A stretch of 64,000 nt of DNA, from positions 412,080 to 476,079 of the forward strand of contig NZ_HE610977.1 in the NCBI RefSeq assembly GCF_000285495.1, in the 5' to 3' direction. This document shows, piece by piece, positions 44,173-53,718 of this stretch; within the stretch, counting starts at the first letter, position 1, and each line of letters opens with the position of its first letter. Source of the DNA: Oceanobacillus massiliensis str. N'diop. GTDB lineage: Bacteria; Bacillota; Bacilli; Bacillales; Amphibacillaceae. The notes beneath the pieces are model-generated. The model made no database searches and was not told where the DNA came from. It saw only the letters and a list, made by a program, of their open reading frames with translations. The position numbers and the translations under genes are program-made.

Positions 44173-46545
44173 TTAACTATCTCTGTTTACGGCATAATTA
44201 AGGAAGTGCTTCATAAAAGGCATATTGATCGGCATTTCCTGTAACACTTCCACTGCAAGACAGTAATGTTGCCACATTGCTTTTTTGGCACCCATGATTC
44301 CTAAAACAGAAACAAAATTTGCATGGTTGTTTCCCGCATCCTGAAAGGTTGGCTTCCCAAGTAATGCCATATCTCCTTCTACATCAAGTAAATCATCCTT
44401 AATCTGAAAGGCAATACCCGCATGATAGGCGAAGCTTTTCAGAGCATCCATTTCGGTTTCGCCACGATGAGCGATAATTGCTGGCATGATAAGCGAAGCC
44501 TCAAATGCCATTCCTGTTTTATAATAGCAAATCGTATTTAATTGCTCCAAGGTCAATTGCATACCTTCAGAATTCAAGTCCAGTAACTGACCTTTACACA
44601 TATCGGCAGTCATTTGCGATGAATAGTGAATCATCTTAAGCACTGCATTTGAATTATATGCGTCTAATGCGGACTGTTCACTGGTAGCCTTTTGGGTCAG
44701 GAAAAGACCGGCTAATTCTGCAGTGGCGATATCATACACCTCGTGAAGAGTCGTACGCCCCCTCCTTAATGAAGCATTATCCTCGGATGGAAGGTCATCG
44801 AAAATAAGAGAAGCTGTATGCATATATTCCAAAGATTTCAGCAGCGGCATAATTTTTTTCTCATCCAATCCATATACACTAACTCCCAAGAGCCAAGTCA
44901 AGATTGGCCGAAGTCGCTTCCCATCTCCTTCCAAGCTATAATTTGCAGCAGCGGTGATCTGTTCCTTCTGGAAAAATTCCGGATCACTTCCTGTAATAGG
45001 CAAAGAATGATTGATCAGTTCACGGACTTTTCTGACCGTATCAATAAATTCATCCTGTTCCTGTCGATCTTTTTTCAGGTTAGCAATCATGTGGTCGCGA
45101 AGCAGTTTGTCAAAGAAATCCACATCATCGGCTTTTCGGACCATCTGCTGAATCAGACGGTTGAAGGCTGGGATTCCAGCAGTAAATACATCCATAACTT
45201 GATTATATTTTTCATTCCCCATTCTTGCTTTATAACGTTTCAGGCCATTTATTGCACGATCCAGGATAATCTCACGTGTTTTCGTATCCGATTGATATAC
45301 GTGGTGGATTAGATAACAGATAACAGTCCAATATAATTCAAATGGGTTGATAAGGTCTGAGCGCTGATCGTGATACTTCCAATAGTAGGTGTAGGGTGTA
45401 ACGGCACCTTGCTCCATGTCTTCAAACATATCAGCAAAATCATCGGCCAGTTGATTGTAAATACCATAATAAAAAGTCCTATTGTCAATATCCTCATCAT
45501 CTGAAGCTGTAATAATAGACCGCATGATCAAACGGGAGGAAGCTGATTTTACAATTACGGGTATATAGATTTCTTCATTCGTGTATTGCCCATTGGCTAT
45601 ATCCTTTTCCCTATCCAGTTCCTGAGATTTAAAAAACACATAGGATTGCTCAAGAAATTCTTTCCTTGTTTCTTCGGACTGATTGGCATTGATATAGTTG
45701 AAGGCATCCCGAAGTTCCGAATGGATGTAATGGATCAATTCCTTGTTGTTCCCTGGCCATTCACCTAGATCTGGAACAGTTCCCATTACCAAAGTGGTAC
45801 GGATCAAATCCGTGTATTGCTTTTCCTCTTCACTGGATAGGATTCTTGCATCCAGTAGATCATCAATGAAAGGATAGGTCAATCCATAGCAGTAGCCAAG
45901 CCTAATCGCCTTTTCCAGTCTTTGCTTACGTACTTCAGATGGTGTTTCGTCCCCCATTTCTTCCATCACTTGCATCACTACTCCAGCAATGATTTTAATC
46001 AGCTTACGCTGGGATTCTTCCGCATCCATTCCCTCAGGGATATTGTAAGCGACCTTTTTTAGTTTCTCCATCACCCAGATGAGGGTGGTTTCAACCCCCT
46101 CCTTTTCCGCAAACCGATATAAACTCGCCATATTAAACGGCTCTTCCCGGTCTCTTTTTCCAGTATGTGTCAGATGACTTTTCAACCTCTCAACTGAACG
46201 ATCTATTCGATTTTGCATCTCGGGAGAGTCTAGTGCTTTGCCCAAATCCCGCATAAAAATATAAGAAATACTGCGATCGAGGTATGTTTCCAGCTTACCG
46301 GTTTTGTCCAGCCAAGCAATGTGATGATGATAGTCCTGAGAAACTGCTTTTCTCTTACTATTTGAAAAAAGGGAAAAGAAGGGACGATTAATATGAGCAG
46401 CCCTCCAAGATTGTATGTCTGTCGTTAAGGTCTGAACATATGATTTATCTTTTAATTGCACAGAGAGTGATTGAAAATAATCCAGTGCCTTCCGTTCTGC
46501 CACTTGATAGCTTATATCGGCTTTTTTTATCAATTCTTTTTTCAT
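44173..46545 (-). CDS. Double-domain isoprenoid synthase (polyprenyl synthase with unusual N-terminal domain)
   Basis: 790 residues with no frameshift. C-terminal half (about 520-785) is a trans-isoprenyl diphosphate synthase: GKRLRP at 542-547, first Asp-rich motif in LIFDDLPSED (D583, D584, D589), RRG at 594-596, and second motif in FQIKDDLLD (D717, D718, D721). The N-terminal half (about 80-480) has its own pair: PFIDDLLDA (D228, D229, D232) and GIYNQLADDFADMFED (D368, D369, D372), spaced as in class I isoprenoid synthase folds, but lacking RRG. It could be a terpene cyclase or a degenerate synthase. AGAGGAAAGAATC precedes the ATG. The C-terminal product chain length cannot be predicted. 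Confidence 0.8.
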   Translation of the reverse strand: MKKELIKKADISYQVAERKALDYFQSLSVQLKDKSYVQTLTTDIQSWRAAHINRPFFSLFSNSKRKAVSQDYHHHIAWLDKTGKLETYLDRSISYIFMRDLGKALDSPEMQNRIDRSVERLKSHLTHTGKRDREEPFNMASLYRFAEKEGVETTLIWVMEKLKKVAYNIPEGMDAEESQRKLIKIIAGVVMQVMEEMGDETPSEVRKQRLEKAIRLGYCYGLTYPFIDDLLDARILSSEEEKQYTDLIRTTLVMGTVPDLGEWPGNNKELIHYIHSELRDAFNYINANQSEETRKEFLEQSYVFFKSQELDREKDIANGQYTNEEIYIPVIVKSASSRLIMRSIITASDDEDIDNRTFYYGIYNQLADDFADMFEDMEQGAVTPYTYYWKYHDQRSDLINPFELYWTVICYLIHHVYQSDTKTREIILDRAINGLKRYKARMGNEKYNQVMDVFTAGIPAFNRLIQQMVRKADDVDFFDKLLRDHMIANLKKDRQEQDEFIDTVRKVRELINHSLPITGSDPEFFQKEQITAAANYSLEGDGKRLRPILTWLLGVSVYGLDEKKIMPLLKSLEYMHTASLIFDDLPSEDNASLRRGRTTLHEVYDIATAELAGLFLTQKATSEQSALDAYNSNAVLKMIHYSSQMTADMCKGQLLDLNSEGMQLTLEQLNTICYYKTGMAFEASLIMPAIIAHRGETEMDALKSFAYHAGIAFQIKDDLLDVEGDMALLGKPTFQDAGNNHANFVSVLGIMGAKKAMWQHYCLAVEVLQEMPINMPFMKHFLNYAVNRDS

Positions 46546-46590
46546 ATGATTCTTTCCTCTGCTTCCTAACTACTTTTAGTCTTTATTTAA

Positions 46591-47121
46591 ACTGTTTTCT
46601 TAAAGATTATTGGTTTTACGTAAAATATATAAACTGCGAGGTAATTTAATGATGTGTTTTATCTCCACTCCGGAAATACACTGCGCTTTCCGCGGGCTCG
46701 CGCTAAGTCTCCTCGATCGCAAAGTTCGTTCGCTCCCTGTGGGGTCTTAGCATCTTCGCTTTCCCACAGGACAAGGAAGGCTACGGCAGCTTAACATCGC
46801 ACGCAGAAATTGCGAATGCAATTTCAAGGAGTCTCCGTGTATTTCCTTCGTTTATTGTGAGTTTCAAAATCTTACAATACATACTTTTTTATTAAATCTC
46901 TAAATAATTATTACTGTGAGATTGATTGGAGCGTAGGACAGTCGACTCCAGCGGGAAAAGCAGCAGCTGAAGATCCCGTAGGAAGTGGATTTCTTCCGAG
47001 GAAGCTGAAGCGATGCACGCGGAAAGCGACTCTCCGGAGCGGAAATCGGCCGTTGCTGTTATGTCGCAGTTTCTGTCAAATACAAAAAGGTTAGAAACAA
47101 CGATAATTACGAAAAGAGCCT
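46591..47121. repeat. Interspersed element with long terminal inverted repeats, copy 2
   Basis: About 530 bp. Ends: AAACTGCGA near 46631 against TCGCAGTTT near 47064, extended outwards by CTGTTTTCTTAAAGATTATT on the left and, inverted, AAACAACGATAATTACGAAA on the right. Inside are CTCCGGAAATACACTGCGCT and GATTGATTGGAGCGTAGGAC, shared with copies 1 and 3. No protein is encoded. Confidence 0.85.
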
Positions 47122-47153
47122 TGTTTATACAAACAAGATTTTTTCCCGGTGTG

Positions 47154-47663
47154 TTATTTATGAAGGAATAATACCATGTATTCTTCATCGTAATAATTAT
47201 CACCAATAAGAAGGGCACGTTCCTCAAAGCCAAATACTTTAAAACCGAGTTGCTCATAGAGCGCCTTCGCGTGAGAATTCGTTGATACTACAGCTAAATT
47301 AAGCTTTTCTATTCTGTCTATTGATTCAGCATGCCTAATCGTTTGTAATAATAGACTTTTTCCTGTACCGCAGCCACGCATTTTAGGACTTACATAGAAA
47401 GCTTGAATAGTTGCTCTATGTCTGAGTTTCAATTGTTTTTCCAGTAACAGGGTAACAACTCCGATCAGATCTCCATTAGCGAAGGCCCCGAATGTAAAAT
47501 TCCCCTCACTATTGAAATTCTCCGCAACAACTTCAACCGGATTCGATCGTGTTATTGCTTCTTCATAGCTGGTAGCAAATGACTCTGGATTTTGTTTCAA
47601 TGCTTCCAGCCTTAAATCCCAATAACTTTTTGCATCGGATGCATTTAATAATCTTATATTCAT
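47154..47663 (-). CDS. GNAT acetyltransferase
   Basis: 169 residues. IRLLNASDAKSYWDLRLEAL at the start, the acetyl-CoA loop SPKMRGCGTGKSLLLQ and LAVVSTNSHAKALYEQLGFK towards the end are the GNAT pattern. The C-terminal overlap with an out-of-frame ORF is of no meaning. The gene is separated from copy 2 of the interspersed element by about 30 bp. Substrate unknown. Confidence 0.8.
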   Translation of the reverse strand: MNIRLLNASDAKSYWDLRLEALKQNPESFATSYEEAITRSNPVEVVAENFNSEGNFTFGAFANGDLIGVVTLLLEKQLKLRHRATIQAFYVSPKMRGCGTGKSLLLQTIRHAESIDRIEKLNLAVVSTNSHAKALYEQLGFKVFGFEERALLIGDNYYDEEYMVLFLHK

Positions 47664-47962
47664 AGATTCTCCCCATCTCTCATATGTATGAAGAATGTTT
47701 TCTCTGATTTAGCTATAGCCTGAGACCATCTTACCATAATCCCTATATATTTCTGTATGACCACTGCCAATAATTGATAAAAGCAGGATGATAATTTAAA
47801 AGCTATTATACTAATGCTTTATTACTACAGTTCACGCCTTGCTCTCATCCGGCAATAGAAAACTTGTACGGTTAAAAACCATACATATATCTTCCTTATT
47901 GCAAATAAGTTAATTAAAGATATGCGTGCAATCAAAAAATTATTAAAGGTGGTGAAAAGTGT

Positions 47963-48187
47963 ATGGATGAGTCAGTTTACTTGGATATCAAAGGAATGCA
48001 TTGTCCGAACTGCCCAGCAAAGATTGAAAGATCGGTTTCAAAGCTTGCTGGAGTTACACACATTAAAGTGAATTACGAGGATGGGAACGGGAATGTTACC
48101 TTCAATAATAGTCTGACAGAAATTACGGAGATTATCAGACGTATCAATAAAATGGGTTTCGAGGCAGAAAAGGCTCATGTGTACTAA
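47963..48187 (+). CDS. Heavy-metal-associated domain protein (CopZ-like)
   Basis: 74 residues, one HMA domain: YLDIKGMHCPNCPAKIERSV contains the CxxC site in GMHCPNC, followed by GVTHIKVNYEDGNGNVTFNN and ITEIIRRINKMGFEAE. Such small proteins bind Cu(I) or other thiophilic metals; no P-type ATPase is close. GGTGGTG is about nine bases from the ATG. A strong terminator at 48207-48242 follows. Confidence 0.85.
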   Translation: MDESVYLDIKGMHCPNCPAKIERSVSKLAGVTHIKVNYEDGNGNVTFNNSLTEITEIIRRINKMGFEAEKAHVY

Positions 48188-48206
48188 AATACCGAATGAT
48201 AGAAAA

Positions 48207-48242
48207 AGCGTTAATCCAAACATTACTTTGTGGATTAACGCT
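48207..48242. terminator. Bidirectional intrinsic terminator
   Basis: A 12-bp perfect stem (AGCGTTAATCCA and its complement) with a 12-nt loop, between the converging HMA and serA genes. Confidence 0.85.
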
Positions 48243-48256
48243 CATTATTTCTGAAT

Positions 48257-49459
48257 TTAAATCACACGAATGGTAACTACACCGCTGATCTCCTTTAACT
48301 GCGCCTCTAACTTAGGTATCGTGTCCCCATTTACTTCACTGTCAATGTCAACCATTGTATAGGCGTACTCTCCGCGACTTCGATTAATCATATCAGCAAT
48401 GTTTAAATTGCTGCTGGATATGACAGAGCTGATTTGTCCCACCATGTTTGGCACATTATGATGGAAAGCTGTCACACGCCTTCTTCCAGTATATGGAAGT
48501 GAGGCATTTGGAAAGTTCACGGAGTTTTTGATGTTACCCGTTTCCAAATAAGTTTTTACCTGCTTAGTCGCCATGATGGCACAGTTTTCTTCAGATTCCT
48601 TTGTAGAAGCCCCAAGGTGAGGAACAGGCACTGCATTTTTCATATTTAATACATTTTCGTTCGGAAAGTCTGTAATATATTTCCCCACCACTCCACTTTC
48701 CAATGCAGCAGCCATGTCTTCTTCATTTGCAAGTCCGCCCCTCGAGAAGTTTAAGATATGAACTCCTGGTTTCATCAGATCAAATGCTTTCTTGTTAAAC
48801 ATTTCCCTTGTGTCATCCGTTAAGGGTACATGAACAGTAATATAGTCTGCCTCAGCAAACAGTTCTTCCATCGTCATTGCGCGCTCCACATTACGCGATA
48901 GCTCCCATGCCGTATTAACAGAAATAAAAGGATCAAAACCAATAACATCCATATCCAAATTAAGCGCATCATTTGCAACCAGTGCACCAACCGCTCCTAG
49001 TCCTATGACACCTAGTTTCTTTCCTTTAATCTCATTTCCGACGAATTGTTTTTTCCCTGCCTCCACAAGAGATGGAATCTTATCTCCTTCCCTCTTCAAT
49101 GTCTTGGTCCACTGTACCCCAGCAAATAAATTGCGTGAAGATGCCATTAAGGATGTCAGCACGATTTCTTTTACGGCATTGGCATTGGCGCCTGGTGTGT
49201 TAAAAACAACAATTCCCTGCTCGGTACACGCTTCAATCGGAATATTATTTACACCGGCCCCAGCACGGGCAATGGCCTTCAGGTTATTGCCAAGCTTCAA
49301 GTCATGCATGTTAAAACTGCGGACAACTATCGCATCAGGATCTTCACTTTCATTATCAATGGTATAGGACCCATCATGAAACACCTTTAATCCATTATCC
49401 GCAATGTTATTCAGTGTTTTTATTGTTTTTACATTTCCCATCGTTGTTAAAGTGTTCAT
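48257..49459 (-). CDS. serA: D-3-phosphoglycerate dehydrogenase
   Basis: 400 residues with the NAD-binding core [29 protein letters not shown] and [13 protein letters not shown], the catalytic region [12 protein letters not shown] and [18 protein letters not shown] (His in HLGAST), and a short ACT-like end ([20 protein letters not shown]) that can bind serine. First step of the phosphorylated serine pathway. It begins in the ATGA overlap with serC, so both are translated from one mRNA. AGAGGAG is ahead of the ATG. Confidence 0.93.
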   Translation of the reverse strand: MNTLTTMGNVKTIKTLNNIADNGLKVFHDGSYTIDNESEDPDAIVVRSFNMHDLKLGNNLKAIARAGAGVNNIPIEACTEQGIVVFNTPGANANAVKEIVLTSLMASSRNLFAGVQWTKTLKREGDKIPSLVEAGKKQFVGNEIKGKKLGVIGLGAVGALVANDALNLDMDVIGFDPFISVNTAWELSRNVERAMTMEELFAEADYITVHVPLTDDTREMFNKKAFDLMKPGVHILNFSRGGLANEEDMAAALESGVVGKYITDFPNENVLNMKNAVPVPHLGASTKESEENCAIMATKQVKTYLETGNIKNSVNFPNASLPYTGRRRVTAFHHNVPNMVGQISSVISSSNLNIADMINRSRGEYAYTMVDIDSEVNGDTIPKLEAQLKEISGVVTIRVI

Positions 49460-50556
49460 TTGATCTCCTCTTTCGGTCTATGACTTTTTTCGAAGCTTTT
49501 CATGAATTCAATAAGCTGTTGAACACCTTCAACAGGCATAGCGTTATAAATGCTTGCGCGCATTCCTCCAACCGATCGATGACCTTTTAATGTTTCAAGA
49601 CCTTGAGCCTGGGCTTCTTTAACAAAAGCAGCATCCAGTTCAGCGGAATCCGAAACAAAAGGGACATTCATCATCGAACGACTGTTTTCCTTCACAGGCG
49701 ATTCAAACATGTTTGATTCTTCAAGAGTCCGATATAGCATTTGAGCTTTCTCACGATTGATTCTTCCCATTTCCTTAAGACCGCCAAGATCGGTAAGCCA
49801 TTCGAAAACAAGCTTTGCCATATACACACCATATGTAGGCGGCGTATTGTACAAGGAACCACTTGCACTATGTGTCTTATAATCAAGCATCGTCGGACAG
49901 GATTCTTGGGCTTTGCCAATTAAATCTTCCCGTATGATAACAACTGTCAGTCCAGCTGGTCCAATATTCTTTTGTGCCCCAGCATAGATTAAACCGAATT
50001 TCGAAACATCGATTTCCTCTGACAATATATTGGATGACATATCCGCTACAAGAGGAACATCGCCTGTATCAGGAATCACTGAATATGCAGTACCTTCGAT
50101 GGTATTATTTGTTGTAATATGCACATAATCCGCTTTCGGATCAATCATGGTGCTATCAACTTTTGGTATATATGTAAAATTATCCTCCTCTGATGAGGCA
50201 ATTACACGGACGGTTCCGAATTTTTTTGCCTCTTTAATCGCCTTCTTTGACCAAGAACCAGTATTGACATAATCTGCCTTACCACTTTTACTGAGCAGGT
50301 TCATTGGTACCATGGCAAATTGTTGAGAAGCACCTCCCTGAATGAAAAGCACTTTATATGTTTCTGGAATTGCCAACAACTCTCGAAGCAATCGTTCTGC
50401 TTCTGCAATAATATCTGTAAACAGCCATGAACGATGGCTTAGTTCCATAACTGACATTCCCGAATTCCTGTAGTTCACTAACTCTGCCTGCGCCTTTTTC
50501 AATACAGGCAGCGGCAGCATTGATGGACCTGCTGAGAAATTATAAATTCTTTCCAT
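49456..50556 (-). CDS. serC: Phosphoserine aminotransferase
   Basis: 366 residues from the ATG at 50556 (GGGTGA upstream; the ATG at 50568 would add four residues). [40 protein letters not shown], the Lys-containing [17 protein letters not shown] with PLP lysine, and [20 protein letters not shown] are diagnostic. Transaminates 3-phosphohydroxypyruvate with glutamate. The SerA start overlaps the end by 4 nt. Copy 3 of the interspersed element is directly upstream and separates serC from the two riboswitches, so its promoter is unclear. Confidence 0.93.
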   Translation of the reverse strand: MERIYNFSAGPSMLPLPVLKKAQAELVNYRNSGMSVMELSHRSWLFTDIIAEAERLLRELLAIPETYKVLFIQGGASQQFAMVPMNLLSKSGKADYVNTGSWSKKAIKEAKKFGTVRVIASSEEDNFTYIPKVDSTMIDPKADYVHITTNNTIEGTAYSVIPDTGDVPLVADMSSNILSEEIDVSKFGLIYAGAQKNIGPAGLTVVIIREDLIGKAQESCPTMLDYKTHSASGSLYNTPPTYGVYMAKLVFEWLTDLGGLKEMGRINREKAQMLYRTLEESNMFESPVKENSRSMMNVPFVSDSAELDAAFVKEAQAQGLETLKGHRSVGGMRASIYNAMPVEGVQQLIEFMKSFEKSHRPKEEIK

Positions 50557-50584
50557 GTAATCACCCATATCCTTCCTAATTTTT

Positions 50585-51154
50585 AGGCTCTTTTCATAAG
50601 CTTCGTTATCTCTGCACTTGTTATTCTATTTCGATAGAAACTGCGACATAACAAGAAATGACTGTTGCTTTATCCCCGCTCCGGAAATACACTGCGCTTT
50701 CCGCTGGCTCGTGCTAAGCCAGGGGACGACTAGCGATTGCTTCCTTGTTCCCTTGCACCGAGGAAGCCAGCTTCGAAACTGGAAGACACAGGTGCATCAA
50801 GTGGGGTCTTAGCGTCTTCGCTTTCCCGCAGGACAAGGAAGGCTGCGGCAGCAAGACATCGCACGCAGAAATTGCGAATACAATTTCAAGGAGTCTCCGT
50901 GAATTTCCTCCGCTATGATTTGGCTTTCTGAATCAATTACTGATAATTATGAAGCTGATTGATTGGAGCGCAGGGCAGTCGACTCCAGCGGGAAAAGCAA
51001 CAGCTGAAGATCCCGCAAGAAGCCGGGCTTGCTTCTGAGGAAGCTGAAGCGGTGCCCGCGGAAAGCGACTGCCCGGAGCGGAAATCGGCCGTTGCTGATA
51101 TGTCACAGTTTATATTTTTTTATGAACGAACGGCATTCTTAGTGAAGACAGCCT
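50585..51154. repeat. Interspersed element with long terminal inverted repeats, copy 3
   Basis: About 570 bp. Left end AGGCTCTTTTCATAAGC...GAAACTGCGACATAAC; right end inverted (TATGTCACAGTTT ... GAAGACAGCCT). Inside are GCTCCGGAAATACACTGCGC and GGAGCGCAGGGCAGTCGACT. Relative to copies 1 and 2 it carries an extra piece of about 80 bp with CTAGCGATTGCTTCCTTGTT. It lies just upstream of serC. Confidence 0.85.
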
Positions 51155-51182
51155 TTTTTTAACAAGCTAAAAAATATGATAG

Positions 51183-51211
51183 AAAAAAAGAGACTGGTGG
51201 CTTCCAATCTC
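51183..51211 (-). terminator. Intrinsic terminator downstream of the glycine aptamer
   Basis: GAGATTGG pairs with CCAGTCTC across a 6-nt loop, followed by TTTTTTT on the minus strand. Confidence 0.8.
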
Positions 51212-51223
51212 CATTAACGGCAA

Positions 51224-51252
51224 AATAACAAGGATAGAACTATCCTGTTATT
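51224..51252 (-). terminator. Hairpin directly after the glycine aptamer
   Basis: AATAACAGGATAG with CTATCCTTGTTATT around a 2-nt loop, ending in TTTT-poor sequence. It abuts the aptamer and is the likely expression platform, with the T-run hairpin at 51183-51211 as backup. Confidence 0.65.
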
Positions 51253-51319
51253 CTTCTGTCCTTTTGCCTGAGATCTTGAACCCTTCGGCGATGCGTTTTA
51301 ATCGCATCCTCTCCAGAAG
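51253..51319 (-). ncRNA. Glycine riboswitch aptamer (single)
   Basis: On the minus strand: CTTCTGGAGAGGATGCG, then CGCCGAAGGGTTCAAG and ATCTCAGGCAAAAGGACAG; the boxed GGAGAGG, GCCGAAGGG and CTCAGGCAAAAGGACAG are the strictly conserved parts of the glycine aptamer, closed by CTTCTG/CAGAAG. Only one clear aptamer is present; an upstream relic cannot be excluded. Terminator hairpins follow, but no gene is controlled in the normal position. Confidence 0.9.
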
Positions 51320-51436
51320 CTGCTCCTGTTATAGTCTGACCCACAACAATCATAGCTTTTCACATATTCTGTTTTTACCCTGTCAGCCGATAATGATTAC
51401 TGATTTTCCATTCCCTTCCTCCTGTAAAATGCATAA

Positions 51437-51466
51437 AGAGGCAAGGGGAATAATTCCCTTACCTCT
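51437..51466 (-). terminator. Terminator of the ZTP riboswitch
   Basis: AGAGGTAAGGGAA with TTCCCCTTGCCTCT and a short TTT on the minus strand, beginning directly at the GGGC(A) end of the aptamer. Confidence 0.8.
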
Positions 51467-51537
51467 GCCCAGGCGAACGACGATTCGATACATGTGCTCC
51501 CCCGCGGTTATCCGCTTTCGCCAGTTACACATGACCT
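51466..51537 (-). ncRNA. ZTP (pfl) riboswitch
   Basis: On the minus strand TGTGTAACTGGCGAAA, then GCGGATAACCGCGGGGGAGC and, at the end, GTTCGCCTGGGCAG; the conserved ACTGGCG, GGGGAGC and CGCCTGGGCA elements of the ZTP/pfl motif are all present in order. It senses ZMP/ZTP, signals of folate shortage. A terminator follows immediately, but only a four-codon frame (ATG GAA AAT CAG stop) lies after it. Confidence 0.85.
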
Positions 51538-51614
51538 CTAAATTTGTATTTATCCTAACAAATTTAATGTCAGATTACAAGCTTATGACCGATTTTATTT
51601 AGAATTCAGAAATG

Positions 51615-52196
51615 TTATGTGTCTTCAATAATATGTTTTGTACAGTTATATAGCTGACATTCCCATTGCTGATCAGATTTCACGATAGACGAAACGGACG
51701 TATTTTTTAGGGATTCCTCGGCATTGTAATGCGGTACTATCTTCTTTAAAAGATGCCTTAAAAATGAGCCATGGCTGACAAGTAAAATTCTTTTATTTTC
51801 ATGTTTCGCCATCAGTTCCTCCATAAACGAAGTCCCTCTTGCAATTATACTTTCTTCCGTTTCCATATTCAGATCTAAATCTGACCAATCCGGGCCCCAT
51901 TTTCTAATCCTTTCTTCCTCTGTTGTCCCTTCAATCAATCCTCCGCCCCATTCACGGAGTCTAACATCCAATTGCAATGGGATTCCTGTTTTATCTGCGA
52001 TTGCTTCTGCAGTCTGCCTTGCTCTTGATAGGTCGCTGGAATAAATCACATCCCACTTTTCAGCGCTCAATCGCTCTGCAACGAGCCTGGCCTGCATCAA
52101 ACCCTCTTTATCAAGCGGGATATCTGAACTCCCCTGTGCTCTGCGTTCTTTATTCCATGCCGTACTTCCATGACGGATTAAGCCGATTTCAGTCAT
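51615..52196 (-). CDS. Histidine phosphatase-family protein (phosphoglycerate mutase-like)
   Basis: 193 residues from the ATG at 52196; the TTG at 52202 is less likely. The RHG signature in IGLIRHGSTAWNKERRAQG, IYSSDLSRARQTAEAIADKT, REWGGGLIEG and the second His in ILLVSHGSFLRHL are the family marks (acid phosphatase/PhoE type). Likely a broad phosphatase or cobalamin-type enzyme; which one is not shown. It is separated from the riboswitches by about 80 bases. Confidence 0.85.
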   Translation of the reverse strand: MTEIGLIRHGSTAWNKERRAQGSSDIPLDKEGLMQARLVAERLSAEKWDVIYSSDLSRARQTAEAIADKTGIPLQLDVRLREWGGGLIEGTTEEERIRKWGPDWSDLDLNMETEESIIARGTSFMEELMAKHENKRILLVSHGSFLRHLLKKIVPHYNAEESLKNTSVSSIVKSDQQWECQLYNCTKHIIEDT

Positions 52197-52417
52197 CAAC
52201 AAATCCTCTCCTCTGTCCTATCATTTTTTGAGGCCCATTTACAGTGTATATGACGGATATACTCTATGTAATACCTCTGACACCCTGCTTTAAGTATTAT
52301 TCGACAACTATTACAAAAATCCTCCCTGCTTTCCATAGTGCAGAGCCACATAAACTATCATAAACAGGGACAACCCTCCTCCCCATATGGTACATTAATT
52401 AAAAAGGAGATATAGTC

Positions 52418-53644
52418 ATGAAGCAATCAAGCAGATTTCTGAAATTTATTGGTGGACATGATTTATTTTACATATTGGCATTCTTAATACTTATCGGCAT
52501 TACCATTTTTATCTATAATCAAATTTCATTTATTTTCCATCCTTTGGTAATTATCTTTTCAACAATCGCCCCACCCGTCGTATTGGCTTTTATAGCCTAT
52601 TATCTATTGAATCCCATTGTAAATCACTTGGAGCGGATCCGAATTAAGCGTATCTGGGGAATCATCATTATTATTCTGGGGATAAGCGGATTGCTAACTG
52701 GTATAATCCTTTTGTCAGCTCCAGCCATTGAAGCACAGGTGAAAGACCTGATCGTCCGATTTCCCAGCTATGTTAGCCAACTGGGCACTGGAATAACCAC
52801 ATGGCTGCAAAATTCATTTCTAGGACCCTATTATGATGAAGGATATAATTGGCTCGTAAGCACGCTGGGTGACTTGCCAAGCATGATTGGCAATTATATT
52901 GCAGATGGATTAACGGGCATTCAGAATGTAGCGAGCACGATTACTAGTTTTGTAGTGGCAATTGTTACATTCCCAATTATATTGTTCTTCTTATTAAAGG
53001 ATGGCAAAAGATTCAGAGGTTTCTTTCTCAAATTATTACCGCCAAAAGTCAGAAATGGTACAAACCAGATTCTCAATAATATGGATACTCAAGTTGGTTC
53101 CTATATTCAAGGTCAGATTATCGTCGCCTCGGTTATCGGATTCCTTCTGTTTATCGGTTATCTGATTATTGGTCTCGATTATGCCATCACCCTTGCGATT
53201 ATTGCCGCTGTCACTAGCGTCGTCCCTTATCTTGGACCTACGATTGCGATTATTCCAGCTATTATAATTGCGATAGTCAATTCGCCCTTCATGCTGCTGA
53301 AACTGGCAATCGTCTGGATCGTTGTCCAATTTCTGGAAGGTAATTTTGTATCTCCGAATATAATGGGGAAAACTATGAAAATCCACCCCTTAACAATTAT
53401 TATTGTATTGCTTGTTGCAGGAAATCTGTTTGGCATCGTCGGGGTTATCCTAGGTATACCTGGTTATGCCATTCTAAAAGTATTCGTCACGTTTTTCTTT
53501 GAGAAATTTAAAATAAGGTACAACGAATATTATGGGGAGGATAGCGGTCTCTATCAGCTTTCCGAAAAGGATGCGGAAAAAAATAAGGGGTTTTTTAATA
53601 GGTTAACATACACAATGCCTATAATTTCAATAGTTAAATTATAA
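52418..53644 (+). CDS. AI-2E family transporter
   Basis: 408 residues with about eight membrane helices. Family features: FSTIAPPVVLAFIAYYLLNP near the start, a central soluble helical stretch, FPIILFFLLKDGKRFRGFFL, GSYIQGQIIVASVIGFLLFI, VVPYLGPTIAIIPAIIIAIV and NIMGKTMKIHPLTIIIVLLV. Known members transport autoinducer-2 outward (TqsA) or other ions, but many are of unknown substrate. GGAG precedes the ATG. No operon partners. Confidence 0.87.
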   Translation: MKQSSRFLKFIGGHDLFYILAFLILIGITIFIYNQISFIFHPLVIIFSTIAPPVVLAFIAYYLLNPIVNHLERIRIKRIWGIIIIILGISGLLTGIILLSAPAIEAQVKDLIVRFPSYVSQLGTGITTWLQNSFLGPYYDEGYNWLVSTLGDLPSMIGNYIADGLTGIQNVASTITSFVVAIVTFPIILFFLLKDGKRFRGFFLKLLPPKVRNGTNQILNNMDTQVGSYIQGQIIVASVIGFLLFIGYLIIGLDYAITLAIIAAVTSVVPYLGPTIAIIPAIIIAIVNSPFMLLKLAIVWIVVQFLEGNFVSPNIMGKTMKIHPLTIIIVLLVAGNLFGIVGVILGIPGYAILKVFVTFFFEKFKIRYNEYYGEDSGLYQLSEKDAEKNKGFFNRLTYTMPIISIVKL

Positions 53645-53718
53645 TTATTTATTAAAAAATTATTTACAGCTTCCAAAAAGACTGGTATGGTATATAACAA
53701 TAAACGGCCACAAACAAA

